Assembly (NCBI RefSeq): GCF_026239735.1
Contig: NZ_JAPIVT010000005.1
Span: 62,001-126,000 of the forward strand
Direction of reading: 5' to 3'
DNA length: 64,000 bases
From: Pedobacter sp. MC2016-05
Lineage (GTDB): Bacteria; Bacteroidota; Bacteroidia; Sphingobacteriales; Sphingobacteriaceae
Each line of letters begins with the position of its first letter. Positions within the stretch are counted from its first letter, which is position 1. The notes under the pieces are model-generated. The model worked only from the letters and a program-made list of their open reading frames with translations. It made no database searches and was not told the origin of the DNA. The position numbers and the translations under genes were made by a program. Shown in pieces: positions 18,203 to 26,224 of the stretch.

Positions 18203-19600
18203 ATGACGAGACGAAAACCCTTAATTTTTTTAGTATTTTTTTTGCTTCTGAACGGCTTTGTTAAGGCCCAGGTTGTGCAACAATGGCTGACCATGGCTGA
18301 TCGATCAGTGCTGTTTACCCGGCAGGCTGATCTTTTGCCTTCTACTGCTTCAAAAAATAACGCACCAACGATCACCATTGACGATCGGCAGAAATTCCAG
18401 TCTGTAGATGGTTTTGGCTTCGCTTTAACTGGCGGAAGTGCACAGCACATCATCAAGATGTCGCCACCTGCGAGGGCAGCACTATTGCAGGAACTTTTTG
18501 CCACCGGGGGAAATTCCATCGGTATAAGTTACCTCCGGCTGAGTATTGGCGCTTCTGATCTGAACGAGAAAGTATTTTCATATAATGATTTGCCCGAGGG
18601 GCAGACCGATCTTTCGCTTCAGCACTTTGATCTTTCTGAAGATAAAAAGGACATTATTCCGGTGATGCGGGAGATTTTGGCCATCAATCCAAAAATAAAA
18701 ATTATGGCATCGCCCTGGTCGCCGCCGCTCTGGATGAAAACCAGTTACGATGCACGTGGAGGAATGCTGAAGCCGGAATATTATGATGTGTACGCCCGCT
18801 ACTTTGTTCGTTATATCCAGGAAATGAAAAAAGAGGGCATCGCTATTGACGCCATTACAGTACAGAATGAGCCACTGCATCCAGGAAATAATCCCAGTTT
18901 GTTGATGGCGGCTCCAGATCAGGCGATTTTCATTAAAAACAATTTGGGACCGGCATTTAAGGCCGCTAATTTAAAAACGAAAATCATCATCTATGATCAT
19001 AATGCAGATCGTCCGGATTATCCTATCAGTATTTTAGATGATCCGGGGGCCAGTCAATACATCGACGGCTCGGCATTTCATCTTTATGGTGGCAAGATAG
19101 AAGCATTGAGCGATGTTCACCAAGCCCACCCTGATAAAAACATCTATTTTTCCGAGCAGATGGTGGTTGAACCCCCTGATAGCAAAACAATCAATATTAT
19201 AAATCCTGTCAGGAGACTGATTATCGGTGCGATGAGAAACTGGAGTAAAAATGTAATTGAATGGAACCTTGCGGCCGATCCGGATAATAAACCTTTTACC
19301 GACCGCGGCGGCTGCTCCATGTGTCAGGGTGCAATTACCATCAATGGCGATCGCTTTACGAAAAACCTGGCCTACTATTCTATTGCCCATGCCTCAAAAT
19401 TTGTGCGGCCGGGGGCGGTAAGAATCGCCTCTAACGAAATAGTAGATTTACCAAACGTTGCCTTTAAGACTGCCGATGGTAAAACGGTTCTAATCGTGGC
19501 CAATACTGGCAAGGAACTTATTAAATTTAATATCACTCATCGCCAAAAACAACTTAGTGCCAGTTTGCAGAAGGGCGCAGTGGCAACTTATATTTGGTAA
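18203..19600 (+). CDS. GH30 glycoside hydrolase (beta-glucanase type)
   Basis: A 465-residue retaining glycosidase of family GH30. It has a signal peptide (1-22), then the (beta/alpha)8 barrel with GFGFALTGGSA (70-80), ASPWSPPLWMKT (169-180), acid/base E223 in VQNEP and nucleophile E318 in YFSEQ, and a C-terminal beta domain. The set matches the subfamily around glucosylceramidase and bacterial or fungal endo-beta-1,6-glucanase (GH30_3 style); beta-1,6-glucan is the likeliest substrate given the linked SusCD and GH5. Followed 17 nt later by the GH5 gene. Subfamily assignment is inference. Confidence 0.88.
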   Translation: MTRRKPLIFLVFFLLLNGFVKAQVVQQWLTMADRSVLFTRQADLLPSTASKNNAPTITIDDRQKFQSVDGFGFALTGGSAQHIIKMSPPARAALLQELFATGGNSIGISYLRLSIGASDLNEKVFSYNDLPEGQTDLSLQHFDLSEDKKDIIPVMREILAINPKIKIMASPWSPPLWMKTSYDARGGMLKPEYYDVYARYFVRYIQEMKKEGIAIDAITVQNEPLHPGNNPSLLMAAPDQAIFIKNNLGPAFKAANLKTKIIIYDHNADRPDYPISILDDPGASQYIDGSAFHLYGGKIEALSDVHQAHPDKNIYFSEQMVVEPPDSKTINIINPVRRLIIGAMRNWSKNVIEWNLAADPDNKPFTDRGGCSMCQGAITINGDRFTKNLAYYSIAHASKFVRPGAVRIASNEIVDLPNVAFKTADGKTVLIVANTGKELIKFNITHRQKQLSASLQKGAVATYIW

Positions 19601-19617
19601 CTCATTAATTAAAAAAT

Positions 19618-21369
19618 ATGTCTCGTTTATATTCAGCTCTCTTCGTTATTTTAATATCTGGCTTAAGTTTAAATGGCTTTAGTCAGGGTTTTTTGAGGGC
19701 AGACGGAAAAAAGATTGTCAATGCTAAGGGCGAAAACGTGCTGTTGCGTGGTATGGGACTTGGTGGCTGGATGTTGCAGGAAGGTTATATGCTCAAAATT
19801 GAAAAGGAAGGCCAGCAATACAGAATACGCGAACGCATAGAAGCGCTTATGAGTCCGGTACAAACACAGGAGTTTTATGATGCCTGGCTGGCCAATCACG
19901 TTCGCAAAATTGATGTAGATTCTATGAAACGCTGGGGCTTCAATTCTGTTCGCTTGCCTATGCATTATAACCTTTATACGTTGCCAGTGGACAAAGAACC
20001 TGTGGCCGGCGAGAATACCTGGCTGCAAAAAGGGTTTCAGTTGACTGATAGTCTGCTTTCGTGGTGCAAGGCTAATAATATGTATCTCATTTTAGATTTA
20101 CATGCCGCTCCTGGTGGTCAAGGTAATGATGTGAACATCGCAGACCGCAATCCTGCTAAACCTAACTTGTGGGATAGCGAGGCTAACCAATTGAAAACGA
20201 TTGCTTTGTGGAGGAAAATTGCTGAAAGATATAAGGATGAACCGTTTGTTGGTGCTTATGATATTTTAAACGAGCCAAACTATGGATTCCAAAATCCTTC
20301 GGCAGACCCTAACGGCACGCAGGAGAAGCTTAATGCGCCTTTAAGAAAATTAATGATGGAGATCACCACTGCTATTCGTGATGTGGATCAGCAACATATG
20401 ATTATTATTGAGGGCAATGGTTGGGGCAATAATTACAATGGAATTTTTCCCCTATGGGATAAAAACATGGCAATCAGTTTCCATAAGTATTGGAATTACA
20501 ATGATCAGGCTTCCATTGCACATATGATTAAAGCCAGGGATGATCAAAATGCGCCAATATGGCTAGGGGAAACCGGAGAAAATTCAAATGTTTGGTTCAG
20601 GGATGCCATCTCACTTCTGGAAAGCAATAATATTGGCTGGTCGTGCTGGCCTTTGAAAAAAATTGGCGTGAATAATCCTTTGGAGATCCGATCTAATCCA
20701 AATTATGATGCCCTGGTAAAATACCTCAATAAAGGGGGCAACAAGCCCAAAGAGAGTAACGTGTATAGCGGCCTGATGGAACTTGCAATTTATAGCCGAC
20801 TGGAACAAACCATTATCCATAGGGATGTTATTGATGCCATGCTTCGTCAACCATCCAGTAATGAAACTAAGCCTTTCAAAAATCACCTGATCAAAAATGG
20901 CTCGATGATATATGCCGTTGATTATGATTTGGGAAGGAACAATATTGCTTATTTTGATCGTGATACGGCCGATTATCATGTTTCGACTAAAAAGCGCTCT
21001 GCAGGAAACAGGGGTAGAATTTACCGGAATGATGGTGTAGATATTGCCAAAGATTCTACGGAATATGAACGTTATTATGTAAATAACATTGAAAAAGGGG
21101 AATGGTTGCAGTATACGGTCGATGTTCCGAAGAGTGATAATTTTAAGCTTAAAATGAATACTGCTGCCGCTCATGGGAATGGAAGGATGACCATTATCGT
21201 GGATGGGAAGGTGATTGTCAAAGCTGTGGCTATTCCAGAAACAGGCAGTGAGAAGAAATTTGTTCCGTTTGAGATTAAGGATGTACCGCTTAAAAAGGGA
21301 ACGCACAAAATCAGGATCGTAGCAGATGAAGGTGGCTATAATTTTAGCTATATTCAGTTCATCAAATAA
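19618..21369 (+). CDS. GH5 glycoside hydrolase with C-terminal CBM
   Basis: A 583-residue secreted enzyme. After a signal peptide (1-23) comes a GH5 barrel: LRGMGLGGWM (43-52), NSVRLPMHYN (109-118), LILDLHAAPGGQ, acid/base E219 in ILNEPN and nucleophile E318 in WLGETGE. From about residue 430 to the end is a beta-sandwich of the CBM6/carbohydrate-binding kind (YVNNIEKGEWLQYTVDVP, KKGTHKIRIVADEGGYNFSY). Start loop and active site resemble exo-beta-1,3/1,6-glucanases of GH5. Only 17 nt after GH30, so one transcript; the two enzymes likely degrade the same beta-glucan. Confidence 0.88.
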   Translation: MSRLYSALFVILISGLSLNGFSQGFLRADGKKIVNAKGENVLLRGMGLGGWMLQEGYMLKIEKEGQQYRIRERIEALMSPVQTQEFYDAWLANHVRKIDVDSMKRWGFNSVRLPMHYNLYTLPVDKEPVAGENTWLQKGFQLTDSLLSWCKANNMYLILDLHAAPGGQGNDVNIADRNPAKPNLWDSEANQLKTIALWRKIAERYKDEPFVGAYDILNEPNYGFQNPSADPNGTQEKLNAPLRKLMMEITTAIRDVDQQHMIIIEGNGWGNNYNGIFPLWDKNMAISFHKYWNYNDQASIAHMIKARDDQNAPIWLGETGENSNVWFRDAISLLESNNIGWSCWPLKKIGVNNPLEIRSNPNYDALVKYLNKGGNKPKESNVYSGLMELAIYSRLEQTIIHRDVIDAMLRQPSSNETKPFKNHLIKNGSMIYAVDYDLGRNNIAYFDRDTADYHVSTKKRSAGNRGRIYRNDGVDIAKDSTEYERYYVNNIEKGEWLQYTVDVPKSDNFKLKMNTAAAHGNGRMTIIVDGKVIVKAVAIPETGSEKKFVPFEIKDVPLKKGTHKIRIVADEGGYNFSYIQFIK

Positions 21370-21386
21370 CCAATTATAATATCCCT

Positions 21387-22571
21387 TTGAAAGCTTCTAT
21401 TCGCATCTCCTTAATTTTATCTGCCCTATTTTTTATCATAATAGGGCTTTCCAGGTGTATGAATACAGATGACGCTTTGCCAAAAGATCAAAGGGGCGAA
21501 GATTATGCGGGGGCTAAGGCTTGCATGAAATGCCATCAGGATCTTTCCACGAGCTATGCGCACAGTGCTCATGGCTCCACCTCAAGGCCTGTAGTAAATG
21601 CCGAGTTACTCGCGATATTTGATAAGGATTCCAATACTTTTCATTACGACGGGCAGCGAAAGGTAATGATTGAACAAAGGAAAAACGGCATTTTTCAAAC
21701 CGCTTATCTGGATGGAAAACAGGATCATTCAGAGCGGTTTGATATTGTGTTCGGCTCTGGGGAAAAGGCTTATACCTATGGTTATTGGAAGGGGAAAAAG
21801 TTGTATGAGCTGCCCTTGTCGTATTTTAGTGCAATCCAAAATTGGGCCATCAGTCCCGGCTTTCCAGGCAACAATTATTACTATGAACGCGGCATTACCA
21901 GCCGTTGTTTTGAATGTCATGGATCGTACGTTGAAAAAAAACTGACTCAAAATTCCGCATTTTCCCAGGAGGAAGAAATGGAGAAAGGATCAATTATCTA
22001 TGGTGTTGATTGTGAACGCTGCCATGGTCCGGCAAAAGCACATGTGGTTTTCCATACCGAAAATCCAGATGAAAAATCAGCGAAGTTTACTACCGTTTTT
22101 AAATCGTTAAGTAGAAAACAGAAAATGGATGCTTGTGGCGTATGTCATTCAGGAAATACTCTAATGAGCCAAAAATCCGTTTTTTCATTTAAACCTGGAG
22201 ATAATCTCGATGATTTCTATGTTCAGGATTTTAGAGGTTTTGGAGGGGCTGAATTGGATGTGCATGGAAACCAGAGTACCATGCTTCAAAGCAGTGCCTG
22301 TTATGTTAAATCATCAGCGATGACCTGCCAATCCTGCCATCAAACGCATGAAAATATTAAAGGAAACCTGAGCGCTTATTCGCAGAAATGCATGGGCTGT
22401 CATCAGTCAGTAGCACACAGCAAAAATACGCTATCGAAAGGGATGTTAACTGCTAATTGTATTGATTGCCATATGCCAAAAGTAGCCTCAAAACTGATTT
22501 CTTTTAAACAGGCCGGACGCGATCAGGTTAGTCCATATCCTTTACGTTCCCATCGTATAGCTATTTATTAA
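21387..22571 (+). CDS. Seven-haem c-type cytochrome, exported
   Basis: A 394-residue multihaem cytochrome with seven CxxCH motifs (CMKCH, CFECH, CERCH, CGVCH, CQSCH, CMGCH, CIDCH) and extra histidines for axial ligation, resembling the cytochrome c554/NrfB-like superfamily. The N-terminus is a membrane or signal segment followed by LSRC, an atypical lipobox (Arg at -1). The start is TTG 21387; no ATG gives a signal peptide. It starts 17 nt after the GH5 stop, the same spacing as GH30-GH5, so it looks like part of the PUL transcript, which is unusual. Redox partner unknown. Confidence 0.85.
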   Translation: MKASIRISLILSALFFIIIGLSRCMNTDDALPKDQRGEDYAGAKACMKCHQDLSTSYAHSAHGSTSRPVVNAELLAIFDKDSNTFHYDGQRKVMIEQRKNGIFQTAYLDGKQDHSERFDIVFGSGEKAYTYGYWKGKKLYELPLSYFSAIQNWAISPGFPGNNYYYERGITSRCFECHGSYVEKKLTQNSAFSQEEEMEKGSIIYGVDCERCHGPAKAHVVFHTENPDEKSAKFTTVFKSLSRKQKMDACGVCHSGNTLMSQKSVFSFKPGDNLDDFYVQDFRGFGGAELDVHGNQSTMLQSSACYVKSSAMTCQSCHQTHENIKGNLSAYSQKCMGCHQSVAHSKNTLSKGMLTANCIDCHMPKVASKLISFKQAGRDQVSPYPLRSHRIAIY

Positions 22572-22707
22572 TTCTGCGCTTCCTAGCGAGCATAGTATCC
22601 CATTAGGCACAAAAAATCGAAAAAATTTGAGTTAAACCCCGGGGAAATCACAAAGGCCCTAAACGGAATACCTACCTTAACGATATTTATGCCAAGCCTC
22701 TGTACCT

Positions 22708-23295
22708 TTATTTTCCTGCTGGTATTTTACGCTTTATCCGACTTAGGGTTTCAGGTGCTATTCCGAGATAGGACGCGATTAAGTGTTGCGGTATTCGGTT
22801 GCTTACCTCCGGATTGGTTTCAATAAATTCACTATACCTTTCACTGGCAGAGTAGGTTATGGAATTTCGAAGTCTACGTTCTTTGGTCACAATACTATTC
22901 TGGTATAAAATTCTGAAAAACCTGTCCATTTTGGGCACTTGAAGAGTGAGCGCTTCATAGTTTTCTTTGGAAATCAAAAGCAACTCAGCATCTTCCAGGG
23001 CGTCAATGAAGGATACTGATTTTATTCCTGTTAAAAAACTACTGAAATCAGATAGCCACCAGCCTTCCCATCCGAAAATACTTACACGTTCGATTCCTTT
23101 TTCATCAACATTGAAAGTTTTCAGCAAGCCGCTGCACACAAAGGCCATATTCCTGCACACTTCACCCTCACTTAACAGGTATTGCTTTTTCGCTAATTGT
23201 TTAGGTATAAAATGCTCGAAAACCATATGCTTTTCTTCAGGAGAAAGCGATATTTTTCGATCAATGTGACTGAAGAGGATTTCAAAACTGTTCAT
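22708..23295 (-). CDS. Crp/Fnr family regulator
   Basis: A 195-residue cyclic-nucleotide-binding-fold regulator: N-terminal jelly roll (LLSEGEVCRNMAFVCSGLLKTF, about 38-60) and a short C-terminal helix-turn-helix (HLIASYLGIAPETLSRIKR). No Fnr-type Cys cluster is evident, and the Arg/Ser residues for cAMP are not obvious, so the effector is unknown. Bacteroidota carry many such proteins beside reductase genes. Divergent from the PRISE-like reductase at 23419, with a palindromic site between them. Confidence 0.85.
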   Translation of the reverse strand: MNSFEILFSHIDRKISLSPEEKHMVFEHFIPKQLAKKQYLLSEGEVCRNMAFVCSGLLKTFNVDEKGIERVSIFGWEGWWLSDFSSFLTGIKSVSFIDALEDAELLLISKENYEALTLQVPKMDRFFRILYQNSIVTKERRLRNSITYSASERYSEFIETNPEVSNRIPQHLIASYLGIAPETLSRIKRKIPAGK

Positions 23296-23354
23296 GAACT
23301 TTTTTGGTTTGGAATATCGGTACTACCTGTTATTTGAAGATATGGATTTGCCCT

Positions 23355-23370
23355 CTTGACAAATATCAAG
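23355..23370. promoter_or_regulatory. Fnr/Crp-like operator
   Basis: CTTGA-N6-TCAAG is a perfect inverted repeat and reads as TTGAC-N4-ATCAA, one mismatch from the Fnr/Crp consensus TTGAT-N4-ATCAA. It lies between the divergent Crp-like gene and the reductase, about 22 nt upstream of the reductase -7 element. Confidence 0.5.
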
Positions 23371-23391
23371 TGTATTTCAATATCTCGACTA

Positions 23392-23399
23392 TAACTTTG
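23392..23399 (+). promoter_or_regulatory. -7 promoter element for reductase gene
   Basis: TAACTTTG matches TAnnTTTG and is followed by GC, as is common in this phylum; the ATG is 20 nt further. No -33 element at normal spacing, which fits an activator-dependent promoter using the adjacent operator. Confidence 0.5.
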
Positions 23400-23418
23400 C
23401 ACAAATAAAAAGAAAAAT

Positions 23419-24486
23419 ATGAAAAGGATAGCATTAGTGGTTGGAGCAAGTGGCATCACGGGAGGAAATCTGGCGGAAAAACTGATTGAACAGGGTTGGG
23501 AAACATACGGCCTTTCCCGAAATCCAAATTCGGAGAATGAAAAACTTATATCTGTTGCTGCAGACCTGCTTGATTTAAAAAGTTTAGAAACCGGACTTAC
23601 TAATATTTTGCCGACGCATGTCTTTATTACCACATGGATGCGCAATAATACGGAAGCGGAAAATGTTCGGGTAAACGGATTAATGGTGCGAAACCTGCTG
23701 AGCGTCCTTTCGCCAAAACAAACAGTGGAACATGTAGCACTGGTAACCGGGTTGAAACATTACCTCGGACCATTTGAGGCTTACGCAAAAGAAGGTTTTC
23801 TTCCTGAAACACCTCTCAGAGAGGAACATCCCCGCCTAGATTTGGAAAATTTTTATTATGCTCAGGAAGATGAAGTTTATGCCGGAGCTGCGAGAGATGG
23901 TTATACCTGGAGCATACATCGGCCGCATACAGTAATTGGCCATGCTGTTGGTAACGCCATGAATATGGGAACTACACTGGCAGCTTATGCCACGATCTGT
24001 AAGGAAACTGGAAATGCTTTTGTTTGGCCAGGTTCAAAAGCACAGTGGGAAGGAATATCTGATGTAACGGATGCAAGAATTTTAGCTGCTCATTTAATTT
24101 GGGCTTCGACCACAGATTCTGCAAAAAATCAGGCTTACAATGTGGTAAATGGAGATGTATTTCGCTGGAACCGGCTTTGGAAAAAAATTGCCGATTACTT
24201 TGAAATTGCTAGTGTTGGCTTCAACGGGGATATAAATCCATTGGAAGATCAGATGAGTAATGCTTCTTCAGTATGGGCAGATATCGCCAGTAAATATCAT
24301 TTAAAAGAAACGAACCTGGATCGATTAGCCTCAGCCTGGCATACTGATCTGGATCTGGGCAGGCCAATAGAGGTGATGACCAGCATGTCAAAAAGCAGGA
24401 ATTTCGGGTTTATGGAATATCAGGATACAGAGGAAACATTTTTCAATCTGTTCGAAAGTTTGCGTGATAAAAAATTGATTCCTTAA
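23419..24486 (+). CDS. SDR-type reductase, PRISE-like
   Basis: A 355-residue short-chain-type oxidoreductase. The N-terminal Rossmann motif GASGITGGN (G9, G12, G15) binds NAD(P)H, and the characteristic PRLDLENFYYAQED segment places the protein with the PRISE family (progesterone 5-beta-reductase/iridoid synthase-like enone reductases). In that family catalysis uses a Tyr within the NFYY region and a Lys in a GLKHY-type motif, both present. Likely reduces activated C=C bonds in small enones. Apparently controlled by the divergent Crp-like gene. Confidence 0.85.
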   Translation: MKRIALVVGASGITGGNLAEKLIEQGWETYGLSRNPNSENEKLISVAADLLDLKSLETGLTNILPTHVFITTWMRNNTEAENVRVNGLMVRNLLSVLSPKQTVEHVALVTGLKHYLGPFEAYAKEGFLPETPLREEHPRLDLENFYYAQEDEVYAGAARDGYTWSIHRPHTVIGHAVGNAMNMGTTLAAYATICKETGNAFVWPGSKAQWEGISDVTDARILAAHLIWASTTDSAKNQAYNVVNGDVFRWNRLWKKIADYFEIASVGFNGDINPLEDQMSNASSVWADIASKYHLKETNLDRLASAWHTDLDLGRPIEVMTSMSKSRNFGFMEYQDTEETFFNLFESLRDKKLIP

Positions 24487-24776
24487 ATAAAGTTTTTTAT
24501 CAAAAAAGAAACTTATCAGCTAGATTTTTTTCGGATGGAGCTTAAGCAATTCATCAGGCAATCGATTATAAAAAAGAATGTTTAAGCGGTAAAATCATAC
24601 ACAAGCATCCCGATTAAATCGAGCAAAAATGGTGGAGGTGCGCTGTCATAATAGAGACGTAAAATGAATTTTGGTATTTTAATAATTTCTGCTTAGTGTT
24701 TTTGATAGATAAAATTAATTTGAAATTCTAATTTAGCGCCGAGATTGACTTTAGTAACATTGTTTTATTCTGCTAT

Positions 24777-26102
24777 ATGAGGTATAACACCATTCGGTTT
24801 TGCGCTATAATTTTCTTTTTTGCCTCCGCTTTGCCTTGCTTTGGACAACTTACTACCAGTAATGATCTTGGGATTGTACGGGAAATTCCAATTAAATCTT
24901 TTATAGGAAAGCGCTTCAAGGCAGGAGTGGATATCAAGAATATACCATCCGACAGTATTGGCCTGGCGGGATTCTTTTTTCTTCAGGTTGGAAAAGGAGA
25001 TTATGATTTTGTTCCCGGAACAAGGCAATCGAAACCTGCTACTAATAAAGATTCTGCCTGGCATCACTATGAGATCGCCGGAACTGTAGCGTCAAGTGCA
25101 CAAAAGGTATGGTTATATGTGAATACCCGTGGAAATGGGGATTTTTATTACGATAATTTTAGCTTCGAGGTGGAAACGGCTGCTGGTTTGTGGAAAAAAG
25201 TGGTTATCCCTAATGCTGATTTCGAAGAATCGCCATTGCCACTTAAAGGCTTTAGGGGCACTGAAACTTTAAAGGAAAAACAAGGGGTAAAAATAGAACT
25301 GGCCTTGGATAGCGATCAAAATATTCTTCACCATCTGCATATACACTCCAGGAATGCAAAGGTCATTTATCCTTATGGACGTGATAAGCTCAAAGGTAAA
25401 TACATCGATGTTGCGGGCTCAAAAATTTACTATGAAACTTATGGATCAGGCGAGCCTTTGCTGTTGCTACATGGTAACGGTGGATCTATTAGTGATTTCA
25501 AATCGCAGATAGGGGAGTTTGCTAAGCACTTTCAGGTAATCGCAGTAGATACCAGGGCACAGGGAAAAAGTTCAGGAAATAGGTCTGAATCCCTTTCGTA
25601 TGATCTATTTGCGGAAGATATGAAAACGCTTTTAGATAGTCTACATCTCAAAAATGTGAGTATTTTAGGTTGGAGTGATGGCGGAAATACCGGTCTTACT
25701 CTTGCCATTAAAAATCCTGATTACGTTAAAAGATTGGTAGTGATGGGCGCTAACCTTAATCCTGAAGAATCCGCTGTTAGTCCGAAAATTTTGAAGCAAA
25801 CTAAAAGTGATCTGAATAAGCTAAAGGCGAAAAACAATCCTGATGATAAGAATACCGTGCTGCTCCTCGAGATGTTATTAAAGGAGCCTCAGATTGATCA
25901 AAAGTCGCTTAAAAAGATAACCGCCAAAACACTGGTACTTGCGGGTGAGAAAGATATTATTTTAGAGGAGCATACCCGATCTATTGCAGAGGGAATACCC
26001 GGAGCAGAAGTACAGCTGCTACAGGGTGCAACCCATTTCGCTCCCAAGGAAAATCCGTCAGCTTTCAACAAAATTGTGTTGGATTTTTTGATGAGGAAAT
26101 AA
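24777..26102 (+). CDS. Secreted alpha/beta hydrolase with N-terminal beta domain
   Basis: A 441-residue protein in two parts. After a signal peptide (cleavage near CFGQ, residue 24) comes a beta-rich domain about 25-135 (GDFYYDNFSFEVE) resembling carbohydrate-binding or galactose-binding-like sandwiches. The second half is an alpha/beta hydrolase: oxyanion HGNGG (232-236), nucleophile S300 in GWSDGGN, D393 in GEKD and H420 in GATHF. The triad is complete. Esterase, lipase or peptidase-like activity in the periplasm or outside; substrate unknown. Stands alone and ends convergently with the TonB receptor at 26225. Confidence 0.82.
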   Translation: MRYNTIRFCAIIFFFASALPCFGQLTTSNDLGIVREIPIKSFIGKRFKAGVDIKNIPSDSIGLAGFFFLQVGKGDYDFVPGTRQSKPATNKDSAWHHYEIAGTVASSAQKVWLYVNTRGNGDFYYDNFSFEVETAAGLWKKVVIPNADFEESPLPLKGFRGTETLKEKQGVKIELALDSDQNILHHLHIHSRNAKVIYPYGRDKLKGKYIDVAGSKIYYETYGSGEPLLLLHGNGGSISDFKSQIGEFAKHFQVIAVDTRAQGKSSGNRSESLSYDLFAEDMKTLLDSLHLKNVSILGWSDGGNTGLTLAIKNPDYVKRLVVMGANLNPEESAVSPKILKQTKSDLNKLKAKNNPDDKNTVLLLEMLLKEPQIDQKSLKKITAKTLVLAGEKDIILEEHTRSIAEGIPGAEVQLLQGATHFAPKENPSAFNKIVLDFLMRK

Positions 26103-26123
26103 TTGTTCTCATCTGCGTTCAGT

Positions 26124-26208
26124 CGGCTATTTTCTGTGAAGAGATCTAGGGTTTATTCAAGATGTTTGAGCAAGAGTGAGATCTAAATCCATCTGAGTAA
26201 ATAGCCGA
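26124..26208. repeat. Wide inverted repeat between convergent genes
   Basis: CGGCTATTT at about 26124-26132 is matched by AAATAGCCG at about 26200-26208, a 9-bp inverted repeat around a 67-nt spacer that also holds a pair of AGATCT-like sites. Placed between convergent stops, it may be a bidirectional terminator. Confidence 0.3.
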
Positions 26209-26224
26209 AAATACTTTCTAAATG

